DNA of 64,000 nucleotides from assembly GCA_903875445.1 (NCBI GenBank), contig CAIQWD010000059.1, forward strand, positions 97,593 to 161,592, given 5' to 3'. The position numbers were made by a program, and so were the translations under genes. The stretch's first letter is position 1. Each line of letters opens with the position of its first letter. Of this stretch, positions 35,218 to 43,875 are shown one piece after another. Origin of the DNA: an uncultured delta proteobacterium (lineage in GTDB: Bacteria > Desulfobacterota > Desulfobulbia > Desulfobulbales > Desulfocapsaceae). The notes under the pieces are model-generated. The model ran no database searches and had not been told where the DNA came from. It was given only the letters and a program-made list of their open reading frames with translations.

Positions 35218-36036
35218 ATGAACCTACCAATCCCAAACCGCATCTCTTTGCCTATCCTCCTTTCACTTGTGATGCTCATGTCGGGATGCGCATCGCTCCC
35301 AAACGAAAAAGTGGGAGCGATCAACCATCAACTGGTTGAATATGCATTGGTCAGGCACGAAACCGGGACCGGGACTGTCGTCTTTGAAAACGGCCTCGAC
35401 GGCAAGATGGGTTGGTGGAAGAAGGTCCTTCCGGAGATAGCAAAAGACACCACCACCTTCGCCTACAACCGCCCCGGCTACGGCAAGAGCGATCCCATCG
35501 AAACGCCCCGCGACGGTCTGCATACCGTCGATGAATTGCGCTTGCTTCTCGGAAGTATAGGGCTGCAACCTCCCTATGTGCTGGTCGGGCACTCGCTTGG
35601 CGGTTTGTACATGCAGCTTTTTGCCCGCCGCTATCCAGGCGAGGTCAGCGCCCTTATTCTTGTTGATTCAACACATCCAGCCCAATTCAAGGGCAAAGGC
35701 TCGGTCGAAAACTGGCCGGCCTGGTTTCGCTTGGCCTTTCGGCTATATTTGTCGGCGGCGGCAACCGCCGAAATGGATGCCATCAATACGACGGGAGAGG
35801 AGGTATTGGCCCTGCCGACCCTAACCGGCAAACCGGTGATCGTCTTGAGTGCACTGCAACCGATGCAAGAAAAATCCGAGCTGGCCGATGATGCCAATGA
35901 AAAGAGGAAAGACATCGCCCGGCTGTATCCCGGCTCAAAGCAAGTATGGGTGGATAGCGGACACGGCATACCCTTGGAAAGCCCGGAGTCGGTCATAACC
36001 GCCATTCAAGAAGTTTTGCCGCGGCAGCAACCGTAG
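35218..36036 (+). CDS. Alpha/beta-hydrolase lipoprotein
   Basis: A lipoprotein signal (ISLPILLSLVMLMSGC) leads to an alpha/beta-hydrolase fold. It has the oxyanion segment YNRPGYGKSD, the nucleophile elbow GHSLGGLYM (Ser near 125) and a terminal catalytic His in DSGHGIPLESPE. A membrane-anchored esterase or lipase-like enzyme of unknown substrate. Start chosen at ATG 35218, where the signal begins. GC content returns to the genome average here, so the accessory patch ends near 35.2 kb. Confidence 0.85.
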   Translation: MNLPIPNRISLPILLSLVMLMSGCASLPNEKVGAINHQLVEYALVRHETGTGTVVFENGLDGKMGWWKKVLPEIAKDTTTFAYNRPGYGKSDPIETPRDGLHTVDELRLLLGSIGLQPPYVLVGHSLGGLYMQLFARRYPGEVSALILVDSTHPAQFKGKGSVENWPAWFRLAFRLYLSAAATAEMDAINTTGEEVLALPTLTGKPVIVLSALQPMQEKSELADDANEKRKDIARLYPGSKQVWVDSGHGIPLESPESVITAIQEVLPRQQP

Positions 36037-36132
36037 ACAACCGGCAGTAGGTGCAGCCTTCAGAATCTGCTTTGCTTGAAATCAAGTGATTGAAAAACAA
36101 CACATTACTTAGACGCATATTGGAAGAATCTC

Positions 36133-36963
36133 ATGCTGCTCATCTGGGATGGCCTGCAGGTGCAAATTCCGAGAACAATGGAACCGGTTATTCTCGACCG
36201 CGGATTTATCCGCCTCGTCGGGCCGGAATTGCCGACGGTCGAGCTGCGTTTTGCTCCCGAAAAACGTCCCTTCGATCCGCATAAAGACCCCCGTCGAATA
36301 CTTCGCGCAGCAGAATTATCAGGACAAACCCTTGACCCTTGCGGCGAACCCTGGGCGCAACGTCTTCCGGGAAACCTCTACACCAGCGACAGGCTCTCTC
36401 TGTTACAGTTCAGGGACTCGCGAGGCCTTGTGGCAATCCTTTTTTCCGCGCCTCCTCCGCCTAACATGGCCCAGACGATTCTCACATCCCTCCATTGGGT
36501 TTCCCCCCGGACCTGGCGCCGCTGGTGCTGCTATGACATAACTTTCGAAACCCCACCGGACTACGCACTGGACAAAGCCGTCTTTCGACCGGGGAGGTTC
36601 CACCTCACTTTCACCCATGGCCCCGGAAAACTGATCTTTGATCGTTTAGCACCGGCAAATGTGCTGCTCGACCATACGAACCTGGTCGCCTGGTGCAGAC
36701 AATATCTGGGGGATGGCGCCGACAGCGGCACCACGATTGTCTCGGTCGGCGATACGGAGGTTGATGTTTTTACAAAACCATCGTATTTCTATCGAACCCT
36801 GCCGTGGTTGCCAGGACTTCACCCACCTCTCAGGGGTAAAATCCGCCATGTTGTCGAAGGTAATAAAATTTTGGTAGTAACTGAACAGGGGCCGGAGATG
36901 ACGGCTGCAACCTACCACCGAATCCTTACCAGCTATGCAATCACCCCCTCTCTCCAAAGCTGA
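36133..36963 (+). CDS. Unknown protein paired with a PqqD-like protein
   Basis: A 276-residue soluble protein without signal or membrane segments, which I do not recognise. It is rich in Pro, Trp and Arg and has short motifs WVSPRTWRRWCCYD and FRPGRFHLTFTHGPGKL. The next gene, a PqqD-like protein, starts 29 bp before its stop, so the two are coupled. It could be the functional partner or substrate of the PqqD-like protein (inference only). Confidence 0.65.
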   Translation: MLLIWDGLQVQIPRTMEPVILDRGFIRLVGPELPTVELRFAPEKRPFDPHKDPRRILRAAELSGQTLDPCGEPWAQRLPGNLYTSDRLSLLQFRDSRGLVAILFSAPPPPNMAQTILTSLHWVSPRTWRRWCCYDITFETPPDYALDKAVFRPGRFHLTFTHGPGKLIFDRLAPANVLLDHTNLVAWCRQYLGDGADSGTTIVSVGDTEVDVFTKPSYFYRTLPWLPGLHPPLRGKIRHVVEGNKILVVTEQGPEMTAATYHRILTSYAITPSLQS

Positions 36964-37285
36964 GGCGCTGAACGCCGTCCCCGTGCCGAGCGCCGATATC
37001 CGCCTGCACAGCAACCCGCAAGGACTCGTGCGCATCCGTTACCCGATCAACCTGAAACCCTGGCTTGCCCGCTTTCTCCCCGAAAAAATGTCACTCCCCA
37101 TGCGCACCCTAGAGCTGGACAGCATGGGTTCCTTTGTCTGGAACCATATCGACGGCAAGAATTCGGTACAAAAACTGGCGGAAATTGTAACGGGTCATTA
37201 TGCCTGCCATCCGTCGGAAGCCGAACATGCCGTGGCTACCTTTATACGCCAGCTGGGGCGACGTGGCATACTTGGACTGCACTGA
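36935..37285 (+). CDS. PqqD-like (RRE-type) protein
   Basis: About 116 residues. The C-terminal two thirds show the PqqD winged-helix pattern (LELDSMGSFVWNHIDGKNSVQKLAEIVTGHY...AVATFIRQLGRRGIL). PqqD-type domains bind leader peptides of RiPPs, but many stand-alone members have other partners. No radical SAM or precursor peptide gene is adjacent. It converges on the ABC exporter gene with 53 bp between. Confidence 0.75.
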   Translation: MQSPPLSKAEALNAVPVPSADIRLHSNPQGLVRIRYPINLKPWLARFLPEKMSLPMRTLELDSMGSFVWNHIDGKNSVQKLAEIVTGHYACHPSEAEHAVATFIRQLGRRGILGLH

Positions 37286-37338
37286 AAAATTGGGCATTTC
37301 TGATGGGTTGCATACCGCTTTGCAACTCGCGCCTCTCC

Positions 37339-39843
37339 TTATCCCTTGCCGACAAGTTCATACAGTGCCCCCTTGGCTGCCATGAGCTGGTCGTAGGGAC
37401 CGTTCTCGACGATCTTTCCGGCCTTCATGACCAAAACCCTGTCATAGGTGGATATGCTATCAAGACGATGGACGACGGAAAGAACTGTGTGTTTGCCGCG
37501 CAAGGTCCAAAGAAAATTCTGCACCCTGGATTGAGAAGCGTTATCCAGGGCGGCAGTGGCTTCATCCAAGACGTATATGGCAGGCTGCCTAAGGAAAACT
37601 CGGGCCAGGGCAATTTTCTGCCGCTGGCCGCCGGACAGGTATTCGCCCATGCTACCGACGAGAAAATCAAGGCCCAGATCCAAGATAGTCTCCAACACCC
37701 CTTCTTCGATCAAGAGTTGCAGCAGGTGTTGATCGATGTGTTCCACAGTACTGCCCTGGTGTGTCTTGAGTTGGCCAAAGAGGATATTGTCGCGGATGTT
37801 GCGGCTCTCGATATACTGCCGCTGGTCGTAGAACTGCAAGACGGTCTCGCTCTGCTCTTTTATATATTCCTGGAACTCCTCTCTAGCCCTCAAGATCCGC
37901 GCCTTCATGCCTTGCGGCATAGGTACGGTCTTGTGGCGTCCGGCAATAAAGCCCAGGGCCAACTTGAGCAGGAGGTTGCGCGCCTGGGGTTTCAAACCAT
38001 TGGGTCCATCCATGGAGAGGTCTGCAACTACAGCGACATAATCATCGAGTTCCTCACTTGCAATAGGACTGTCGGCAAATAATTCCTGGGTCTTGGCCGC
38101 ATAACGGAGGATGGGTACCGTGGACGCGGCGATGTCGGCACCGAACGTAACCAGGCTCTTTTCAAGCCCTATTTTCCGCAAAAATATGAGAAACCGTTTG
38201 TTCTGAAAGGCCTTTTTAAAGATAGCCCGACGGCCGAGAAAATCCCCGAACACGATATTTTGGGAAATGGAGCCATAATCGAGGTATTTCGCCAATTGAA
38301 AAAATTCTATGTCCTCCGCGTGTTCCTCGCCGAAATGCTCCTGAAATACCGGACGGATCGCTAAAAGCCGCTCCACCAACTGCGGATACCTCTCCCGGGA
38401 AATGACCGCCTGCAGCCCAAACTTGAGGATATCGACGAAAAGACCCACCTGCTGAACGACCTCAATGATTCGATCAAGGTCAGGCAAGACAAACCTGCCC
38501 GTGCCGTTTCGTATGCTCGCCTTACTGGAATAGAGCAGGTTGTCCCGCACCGAGCCGCTGAAGATGAAGGGGTGCTGCGGCACGACACCTACGTTCTCGG
38601 CGATATCCACCTTGCTCAGTTGCTGCACTTCATGGCCATCGAGACGGACGCTGCCGCCGGAATACGCCAGAAGTTGGGCAATGATCTGCACCAGGGTCGA
38701 TTTGCCGCTACCGGAAAAGCCGACGAGGGCGACCATCTCACCCGGCTCTATCCGCAAAGAAATGTCGTCGAGCAATTTTGTCCCGTCTTCGGCAAGATAG
38801 GTCATGCTCTGCAAGTCGATCTCGCCTTGCAAGCGGTACACCTCCCGACCGGAAGGCAGCAGCGGATACGAAGGCGGTCTATCGAAGGAGGCAAGAACAT
38901 TCTTGTAACGTACCCGACTGTCTTCCAAAAGCTGGTAAAAATCCATCAATTCCCGCCAGGGTTCGTTAAGACTCGCATAGGCCGAAAGAAAGGCCACCAG
39001 AGCCCCCAGATCGAACTGTCCGCGAATGGTCATGGTACCGCCGACAAGAAAGAGAAGAAAGGGGCCGATGTTCTCGAACAGATTGTTGGCGAACTTGATG
39101 CCGTACCGGTAGGCGTTCATGCGCACGTTGGAATCCATAAGAGACTGGGACTGACCGGCGAACTTGTCATTTTCCAGACCGTAGCCGGCATGGCCGTGCA
39201 CCTCATGCACTCCGCTGATTACCTCGCCGATATTGCCGGAAATGATCCGGCTGATCTTCACCCTATAGCGGTTAGCCTCATTGCTGCGTTGCTGCAGTTT
39301 GGGAATGAGGAACATCTGAATCGGATAGAGGACAAAACTTAAGCCTGCCAGCAGCGGATTCAGATAAAAAAGATATCCTCCCATGGCGAGCAACGTGCAT
39401 ACATTAATCAGGGGTACGGAAATGGCGCTGCCGACAAAACCGGAAATGGTGGCCAGTTCGTTGATCAGGGCGTTAACCACATGCCCGGGCTGGATGGTCC
39501 GAAAAAAGGACAGAGGTAAACTGAGGATATGGGCGTACAAATCGGCCCGCATCCTCGTCAGGGTCTCTTGGCCGATAAAGGCCTGGAGGAGATTGATGAC
39601 GAATTTCAGGGAACTGGCCAACAGCACCGAGCCGATAAAAAGCAGGCTGTAAAAAAAGAGGAGATCCTCCTGCCCCATGCCGATGGCGTTGTTGATGATG
39701 CGCTTCTGCATCTCGAGCGGCACAACACGGGCAGCCACCGTTAACAGCACCAGCACGACGAGGAGGATCTGCCAGCGCAAATTCTTTGCCAATACCCAGG
39801 AATATAGTGTACGCTTGGTCACCATGGATGGCTCGCGCTTCAT
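37339..39843 (-). CDS. ABC exporter with a large insertion inside its nucleotide-binding domain
   Basis: One-half ABC exporter: six membrane helices (residues 1-330), then a nucleotide-binding domain. Walker A GFSGSGKST lies near 374 and the Q-loop (VVPQHPFIFSGS) near 418. The signature LSGGQRQK is not reached until about 735, followed by Walker B YVLDEATAALD and the H-loop. The gap between Walker A and signature is normally about 110 residues and here is about 360. The insertion contains two further copies of the post-Q-loop pattern (SISQNIVFGDF and NIRDNILFGQL, compare SVRDNLLYS). All catalytic motifs are intact. Start at ATG 39843; no strong ribosome site. Divergent from the RsbW-like gene. 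Confidence 0.88.
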   Translation of the reverse strand: MKREPSMVTKRTLYSWVLAKNLRWQILLVVLVLLTVAARVVPLEMQKRIINNAIGMGQEDLLFFYSLLFIGSVLLASSLKFVINLLQAFIGQETLTRMRADLYAHILSLPLSFFRTIQPGHVVNALINELATISGFVGSAISVPLINVCTLLAMGGYLFYLNPLLAGLSFVLYPIQMFLIPKLQQRSNEANRYRVKISRIISGNIGEVISGVHEVHGHAGYGLENDKFAGQSQSLMDSNVRMNAYRYGIKFANNLFENIGPFLLFLVGGTMTIRGQFDLGALVAFLSAYASLNEPWRELMDFYQLLEDSRVRYKNVLASFDRPPSYPLLPSGREVYRLQGEIDLQSMTYLAEDGTKLLDDISLRIEPGEMVALVGFSGSGKSTLVQIIAQLLAYSGGSVRLDGHEVQQLSKVDIAENVGVVPQHPFIFSGSVRDNLLYSSKASIRNGTGRFVLPDLDRIIEVVQQVGLFVDILKFGLQAVISRERYPQLVERLLAIRPVFQEHFGEEHAEDIEFFQLAKYLDYGSISQNIVFGDFLGRRAIFKKAFQNKRFLIFLRKIGLEKSLVTFGADIAASTVPILRYAAKTQELFADSPIASEELDDYVAVVADLSMDGPNGLKPQARNLLLKLALGFIAGRHKTVPMPQGMKARILRAREEFQEYIKEQSETVLQFYDQRQYIESRNIRDNILFGQLKTHQGSTVEHIDQHLLQLLIEEGVLETILDLGLDFLVGSMGEYLSGGQRQKIALARVFLRQPAIYVLDEATAALDNASQSRVQNFLWTLRGKHTVLSVVHRLDSISTYDRVLVMKAGKIVENGPYDQLMAAKGALYELVGKG

Positions 39844-39885
39844 ACAAACACCATACCGCTTGTAACTTTATCCCCACCCTGCTGC

Positions 39886-40350
39886 ATGCAAAGCGAGAAG
39901 AACGGCATATCTGCCCGGTTCGAAGCTACTTTCTCCCGACCGGAAGAAAACCACGCCGCAATACTGGCCGCCGTCGAGCAATTCGGCCTGGAAAGAGCAT
40001 TGAACCAATGGCTGCGATACCGGCTGGGCGTCATTATCGATGAACTGGTCATGAATGCCATAATGCATGGTGGCTGCACCGGGGAAAACCAGACTGTCTC
40101 CGTCACGGTTTTCGACCGGGCAAACGAGGTTCTCATTAAAATCATCGATACCGGTCTCCCGTTTGATCCGACCATCCTCGTATCCCGGTGTCTCGACGAA
40201 GGTTCACAGATTCCCATAGGTGGCGTCGGTCTCTGCCTGGTACGGCGTCTCGCCGATCGGATGCAATATAGGCGAGAAAAAGGTCGCAACCACCTGGTAA
40301 TTTCTCTCAACAAAACACAAATGGAGGATGTATGCTCCTTAAAAAAATAG
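39886..40350 (+). CDS. RsbW-like ATP-binding anti-sigma-type kinase
   Basis: 154-residue HATPase_c domain of the anti-sigma-factor kinase kind, with N-box IDELVMNAIMHG, G1 IIDTGLPFDP and G2 GGVGLCLVRRLAD. In partner switching it binds a target regulator and phosphorylates a STAS antagonist. The STAS gene overlaps its 3' end by 19 bp. No sigma factor is present nearby, so the target is unknown. Confidence 0.88.
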   Translation: MQSEKNGISARFEATFSRPEENHAAILAAVEQFGLERALNQWLRYRLGVIIDELVMNAIMHGGCTGENQTVSVTVFDRANEVLIKIIDTGLPFDPTILVSRCLDEGSQIPIGGVGLCLVRRLADRMQYRREKGRNHLVISLNKTQMEDVCSLKK

Positions 40351-40685
40351 ACCATCCCGATGCCGCAATTTTTCATATTCAAGGCCGACTTGACTCCACA
40401 TCCACCCCTGAGCTGGAGCAGCGGGTGATGATCTGCCTCGATCAGGGGAGCAAGAATCTCGTCTTGGATTTTTCCGAACTCGATTATATCAACAGTGCCG
40501 GACTGCGTGTTCTGGTGATGAGCTACCAACGCCTCATTCCTCTGGGCGGACAGGTTATGGTTTGTGGCGCCAGGGACTACATTGCCGAAATTTTTGATAT
40601 TTCCGGTTACAATCGAATTTTCCTCATGTATCCCGATCTGGATCAGGCCATCAGGAGCTTTGCGCCTAACCCAACCGGGCAATAA
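40332..40685 (+). CDS. STAS-domain anti-sigma factor antagonist, RsbV-like
   Basis: 117-residue STAS domain. The phosphorylatable serine lies in LDYINSAGLRVLVMS (near residue 57). It should bind the ATP-binding protein when dephosphorylated. An ATGGAGGATGT ribosome site lies inside the upstream gene. It overlaps the convergent phosphatase gene by 20 bp at the 3' end. Confidence 0.9.
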   Translation: MLLKKIDHPDAAIFHIQGRLDSTSTPELEQRVMICLDQGSKNLVLDFSELDYINSAGLRVLVMSYQRLIPLGGQVMVCGARDYIAEIFDISGYNRIFLMYPDLDQAIRSFAPNPTGQ

Positions 40686-42057
40686 CGACGGTACGGTCGT
40701 CCTCGACTTCTGCCGCACCGGTGAATTCTTCGATTTTTTCAAAGATCCGGGAGATGATCTGTTGCGGGCTGGAATGCAGGGATTTTTCCAGCACCTGATA
40801 CAAACGCTCCTTACCGAACATGACATTGCCGGCATTCATGGCCTCCCAGATTCCATCCGTGCCCAACAGCAGGATACCCGGTTCAAGTTGCTCGGAATTG
40901 AGGCTGTAAGTCCAGCGGGCATCCACCCCGAGAGGTATGTCTTGCCCCTGCAATTCTCGCGGTTCCTTCCGGTCGAAGGCCTGAAAAACTGCCGGATTAT
41001 GCCCTGCGCTCACCCACCTAGCCCGTCGCGTCGACGGGCTAAAGGAAAAGAGAAACGCGGTTATGAAATTACCACTGCCGGCTACATCCGGGCAAATCAT
41101 GGCATTGGTGGCATCCATGATCTCAGCCAGACCCGCAACATGCTGGAGATGGGCTTTCATATAGGCGCGAACCGATGTCATCAACAGCGCCGAGCCGACG
41201 CCGTGCCCGGTGACATCCCCCACCACCAGCACAAGTTCCGGGCCGGTCTCTCCATCCCGGACGAGAAAGTCGTAAAAATCTCCGCCCGTTTCGTCACAAA
41301 AGAGGCTGGAACCAAACACCTGCACCCCCGGAAGAAGCGGCGAGGCCTTGGGCAGCAGTTTGGCCTGTATTTGGCTTGCCAACCCGAGTCCCAGGGACAT
41401 CCGCTCCCTTTCCAGCAAACGATCTATCATAACATTGGTATGCCCGGCAATGATGGCAAATTCATCGTTGGTCACCACCGGCACCTTGGTCCCGAGATGC
41501 CCTTGGCTGACCAGTTCAAGGACCGAGGTCTGATTGGCGAAAAGCAGTCGCAGATTTCGGGCATAAGAAAAGACAATCACCAGGGTCAAGCCCAAGAACG
41601 TGCCCATAACAAAGGTCACTTCCTGGATCATGGTACCAAGCAGATGAGGGAGAGACTCGGAGTTCGGGCTTTGGCCCATGAGCCAAAAAATGTCGCGAGA
41701 GAGGATCAACAGAAGGGCGAAGGTCAAGAAAATGATGGCGCTGCAGGCCAGCACTGCGAATTTGCGCGTTTGCGGATAGTATGAGCCGTCAATAGCGTTA
41801 TCCTGGCGGATACCAACCGCCTGACGGATAACGCGATACTCCCATTCGAGACTGAGATCAAGAGCCGGAAGCAGTCCTATCGAGGCAAAGCCTGTCACCA
41901 TCTTCAAGCCGCTGAAAAAAAATGGAAAACCGAAGGCCAAGCTGTTAAAAAGCCCGACCCCTAGCCCGGAGACCAGAAAGAGACCATAATCAAGGAAAAA
42001 GAGCCTGGTCGACTGGCTCTGCACCGGCCTTGGCCTTATGAGTCTTTGTACCAGCAC
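40666..42057 (-). CDS. Membrane-bound SpoIIE/RsbU-type PP2C phosphatase
   Basis: 463 residues from the GTG at 42057. Several hydrophobic helices are followed by a HAMP-like linker (LVSQGHLGTKVPVVTNDEFA). A PP2C/SpoIIE domain follows with metal-binding Asp residues in CDETGGDFYDF and LVVGDVTGHGVGSALLM. It should dephosphorylate the STAS protein encoded opposite. The GTG has no ribosome site. The same frame continues upstream as a likely membrane helix (KLVSIIGAHLLLIFLLRQ), through an in-frame TGA at 42141-42139, to an ATG at 42207 with a perfect AAGGAG. The true start is therefore uncertain. Confidence 0.88.
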   Translation of the reverse strand: MLVQRLIRPRPVQSQSTRLFFLDYGLFLVSGLGVGLFNSLAFGFPFFFSGLKMVTGFASIGLLPALDLSLEWEYRVIRQAVGIRQDNAIDGSYYPQTRKFAVLACSAIIFLTFALLLILSRDIFWLMGQSPNSESLPHLLGTMIQEVTFVMGTFLGLTLVIVFSYARNLRLLFANQTSVLELVSQGHLGTKVPVVTNDEFAIIAGHTNVMIDRLLERERMSLGLGLASQIQAKLLPKASPLLPGVQVFGSSLFCDETGGDFYDFLVRDGETGPELVLVVGDVTGHGVGSALLMTSVRAYMKAHLQHVAGLAEIMDATNAMICPDVAGSGNFITAFLFSFSPSTRRARWVSAGHNPAVFQAFDRKEPRELQGQDIPLGVDARWTYSLNSEQLEPGILLLGTDGIWEAMNAGNVMFGKERLYQVLEKSLHSSPQQIISRIFEKIEEFTGAAEVEDDRTVVIARLG

Positions 42058-42138
42058 CTGACGAAGCAGGAAGATGAGGAGCAGATGGGCACCGATGATG
42101 GAAACAAGCTTCCAGACCGGAAGCGATTCGACCAGGGG

Positions 42139-42207
42139 TCAGACCTGACAACCGTATCCGGACACCATCCCGAGCAAGAGCAGATAATACAATGCGATTC
42201 GGACCAT
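42139..42207 (-). other. 22-codon open frame, in frame with the phosphatase across a TGA
   Basis: An ATG at 42207 with AAGGAG six bases upstream starts MVRIALYYLLLLGMVSGYGC, then QV and TGA. The frame continues past the TGA as PLVESLPVWKLVSIIGA into the phosphatase. It could be a nonsense mutation, a coupled leader peptide with a lipobox-like end, or less likely a recoded codon. Confidence 0.45.
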
Positions 42208-42347
42208 CCAAGGCTCCTTAGGATGAGCGGTTTGGCCGGACAAAAGACTCGGCAACAAGGTTGAAAACATACAGTAAGATAGGGACGAGGAAAAATCACC
42301 CTTGATCGAAAATTCTATGCAAAAGTTGTCAAGAGGAGATAGAGTCT

Positions 42348-42671
42348 ATGAATCCTATAAACAAGATGCGCCCTATTCATGCCGGTGAAATTTTGCGTGA
42401 GGAATTTCTCGTGCCATTGGGAATGAGTGCCCATGCGCTGGCGATGGAACTCAAAGTGCCGGCCCCGCGCATCAATGATATTGTCCGTGAACGCCGTTCT
42501 ATTACCCCGGACACAGCGCTTCGGCTGGCTCGTTATTTCAGAACAACACCCCAGTTTTGGCTGAATCTTCAAGCAAGTTACGATCTTAAAATCGTAGAAC
42601 GGAAAATCGGCACAAAAATCGAACGTGAAGTGCATTCCCGGCTTGAGGCTGAGATTTCCAAATCACGATAG
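42348..42671 (+). CDS. HigA-family antitoxin without HigB
   Basis: 107 residues with the HigA pattern (MRPIHAGEILREEFLVPLGMSAHALA, VRERRSITPDTALRLARYFRTTPQFWLNLQASYDLKI; only parts given). Complete to the usual KIG...I end. The 140 bp upstream contain no HigB. It is a second toxin-less HigA in this window and may act as a free regulator. Confidence 0.85.
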   Translation: MNPINKMRPIHAGEILREEFLVPLGMSAHALAMELKVPAPRINDIVRERRSITPDTALRLARYFRTTPQFWLNLQASYDLKIVERKIGTKIEREVHSRLEAEISKSR

Positions 42672-42699
42672 AAAGAGTTTCCTCACCTTCAGGAGCATC

Positions 42700-43875
42700 A
42701 TGAATATCCTCATGTATTCGCACGATACCTATGGTCTCGGCCATATTCGCCGGACCTTGGCATTGGCTCAGAACATCCTCCAAGGCGAACACAATATCAT
42801 CATCCTTACCGGCTCTCCCCTGGTCGGCAGGTTCGATATTCCCTATGGCATCGATTTCGTGCGGATTCCCGGGATGATCAAACGGAATAACGAGCTCTAC
42901 CTGCCACACTCGATCAAGGTCGCACCGGCCCTGGCCCTGGCCATTCGCCGCAACATCATTCTTGCCACCGCCCAAGCCTTTCGTCCCGCCCTTTTCCTGG
43001 TTGACAAAGCGCCCCTGGGCCTGAAAAATGAGATCCTGCCGACCCTGCGCTGGCTGCACGAACATTCGCCAAAGACCAAACTGGTGCTCGGTCTGCGCGA
43101 CATTATGGACAACCCCGAAAATACCATCAAAGAATGGCAGGAAAAGAAAATCTACGAGGCCTTAGCAGAACTCTATTCGGAAATCTGGGTCTACGGCAGT
43201 CGTGAGATCTACGATCCCACCAAGGAATATGCGATGCCCGAGGGAGCCGCCGCAAAGGTCCATTTCACCGGTTACATCCCTCGGCAAATCCCGCGTATCG
43301 GCAACCGCCCCCGCCTGCGTCGCTCGATGGGCATAGACCCTGCAGAAAAATTCGTGCTGGTCACCACCGGCGGCGGCGGCGACGGCTACAAGGTTCTCGA
43401 CACCTATCTGACCATGCTTGAAACCCTGCCGCAGCCGGAACTGAGGTCGATGATCGTCACCGGCCCGCTCCTGGCCGAGGACCTTTACGACCAACTGGCG
43501 GTCCGCGCCCATAAATTGAAGGTACGGATCGTTAAATTCTACCGGAAGATGGAAAAGGCCATCCTGGCCGCCGACTGCGTGGTGCCCATGGGCGGTTACA
43601 ACACTATGTGCGAGATCATCTGCGCCGCCCGGCCGTCCCTCGTTATCCCGCGCAGCACCCCGAGAGAGGAACAGCTGATCCGCGCCCGCCTTTTCGCCGC
43701 CAAGGGCCTTTTAGAATACATTCCCTGGGAAGAGGTCGATGCGGCCGGCATGTCCGGGAAGATCGGTCTCCTTCTGGAAAACCCGAGCCGGTACGAAGCA
43801 GCGCTGCGCGACTTCCCCATGACCGCCTTTGACGTCATCAACAGTCGCATCCAGGCCTTTGGAGAACAGCCATGA
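42700..43875 (+). CDS. MurG-like (GT28-type) glycosyltransferase
   Basis: 391 residues. The N-terminal glycine-rich segment SHDTYGLGHIRRTLALA and C-terminal UDP-sugar-binding part (VPMGGYNTMCEII and IPRSTPREEQLIRA) are typical of GT28/MurG-like enzymes. Cytoplasmic, membrane-associated. I start at ATG 42700 after AGGAG. It is the first gene of an operon in which most genes overlap by four bases. Confidence 0.85.
   Translation: MNILMYSHDTYGLGHIRRTLALAQNILQGEHNIIILTGSPLVGRFDIPYGIDFVRIPGMIKRNNELYLPHSIKVAPALALAIRRNIILATAQAFRPALFLVDKAPLGLKNEILPTLRWLHEHSPKTKLVLGLRDIMDNPENTIKEWQEKKIYEALAELYSEIWVYGSREIYDPTKEYAMPEGAAAKVHFTGYIPRQIPRIGNRPRLRRSMGIDPAEKFVLVTTGGGGDGYKVLDTYLTMLETLPQPELRSMIVTGPLLAEDLYDQLAVRAHKLKVRIVKFYRKMEKAILAADCVVPMGGYNTMCEIICAARPSLVIPRSTPREEQLIRARLFAAKGLLEYIPWEEVDAAGMSGKIGLLLENPSRYEAALRDFPMTAFDVINSRIQAFGEQP

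Noticed and set aside
36935..37285. RiPP biosynthesis cluster around the PqqD-like protein
   Set aside because: No precursor peptide, radical SAM, YcaO or lanthipeptide gene adjoins it. PqqD and an ABC transporter alone are not enough.
42208..42347. HigB toxin upstream of the second HigA
   Set aside because: No open frame in this stretch shows RelE/HigB motifs.
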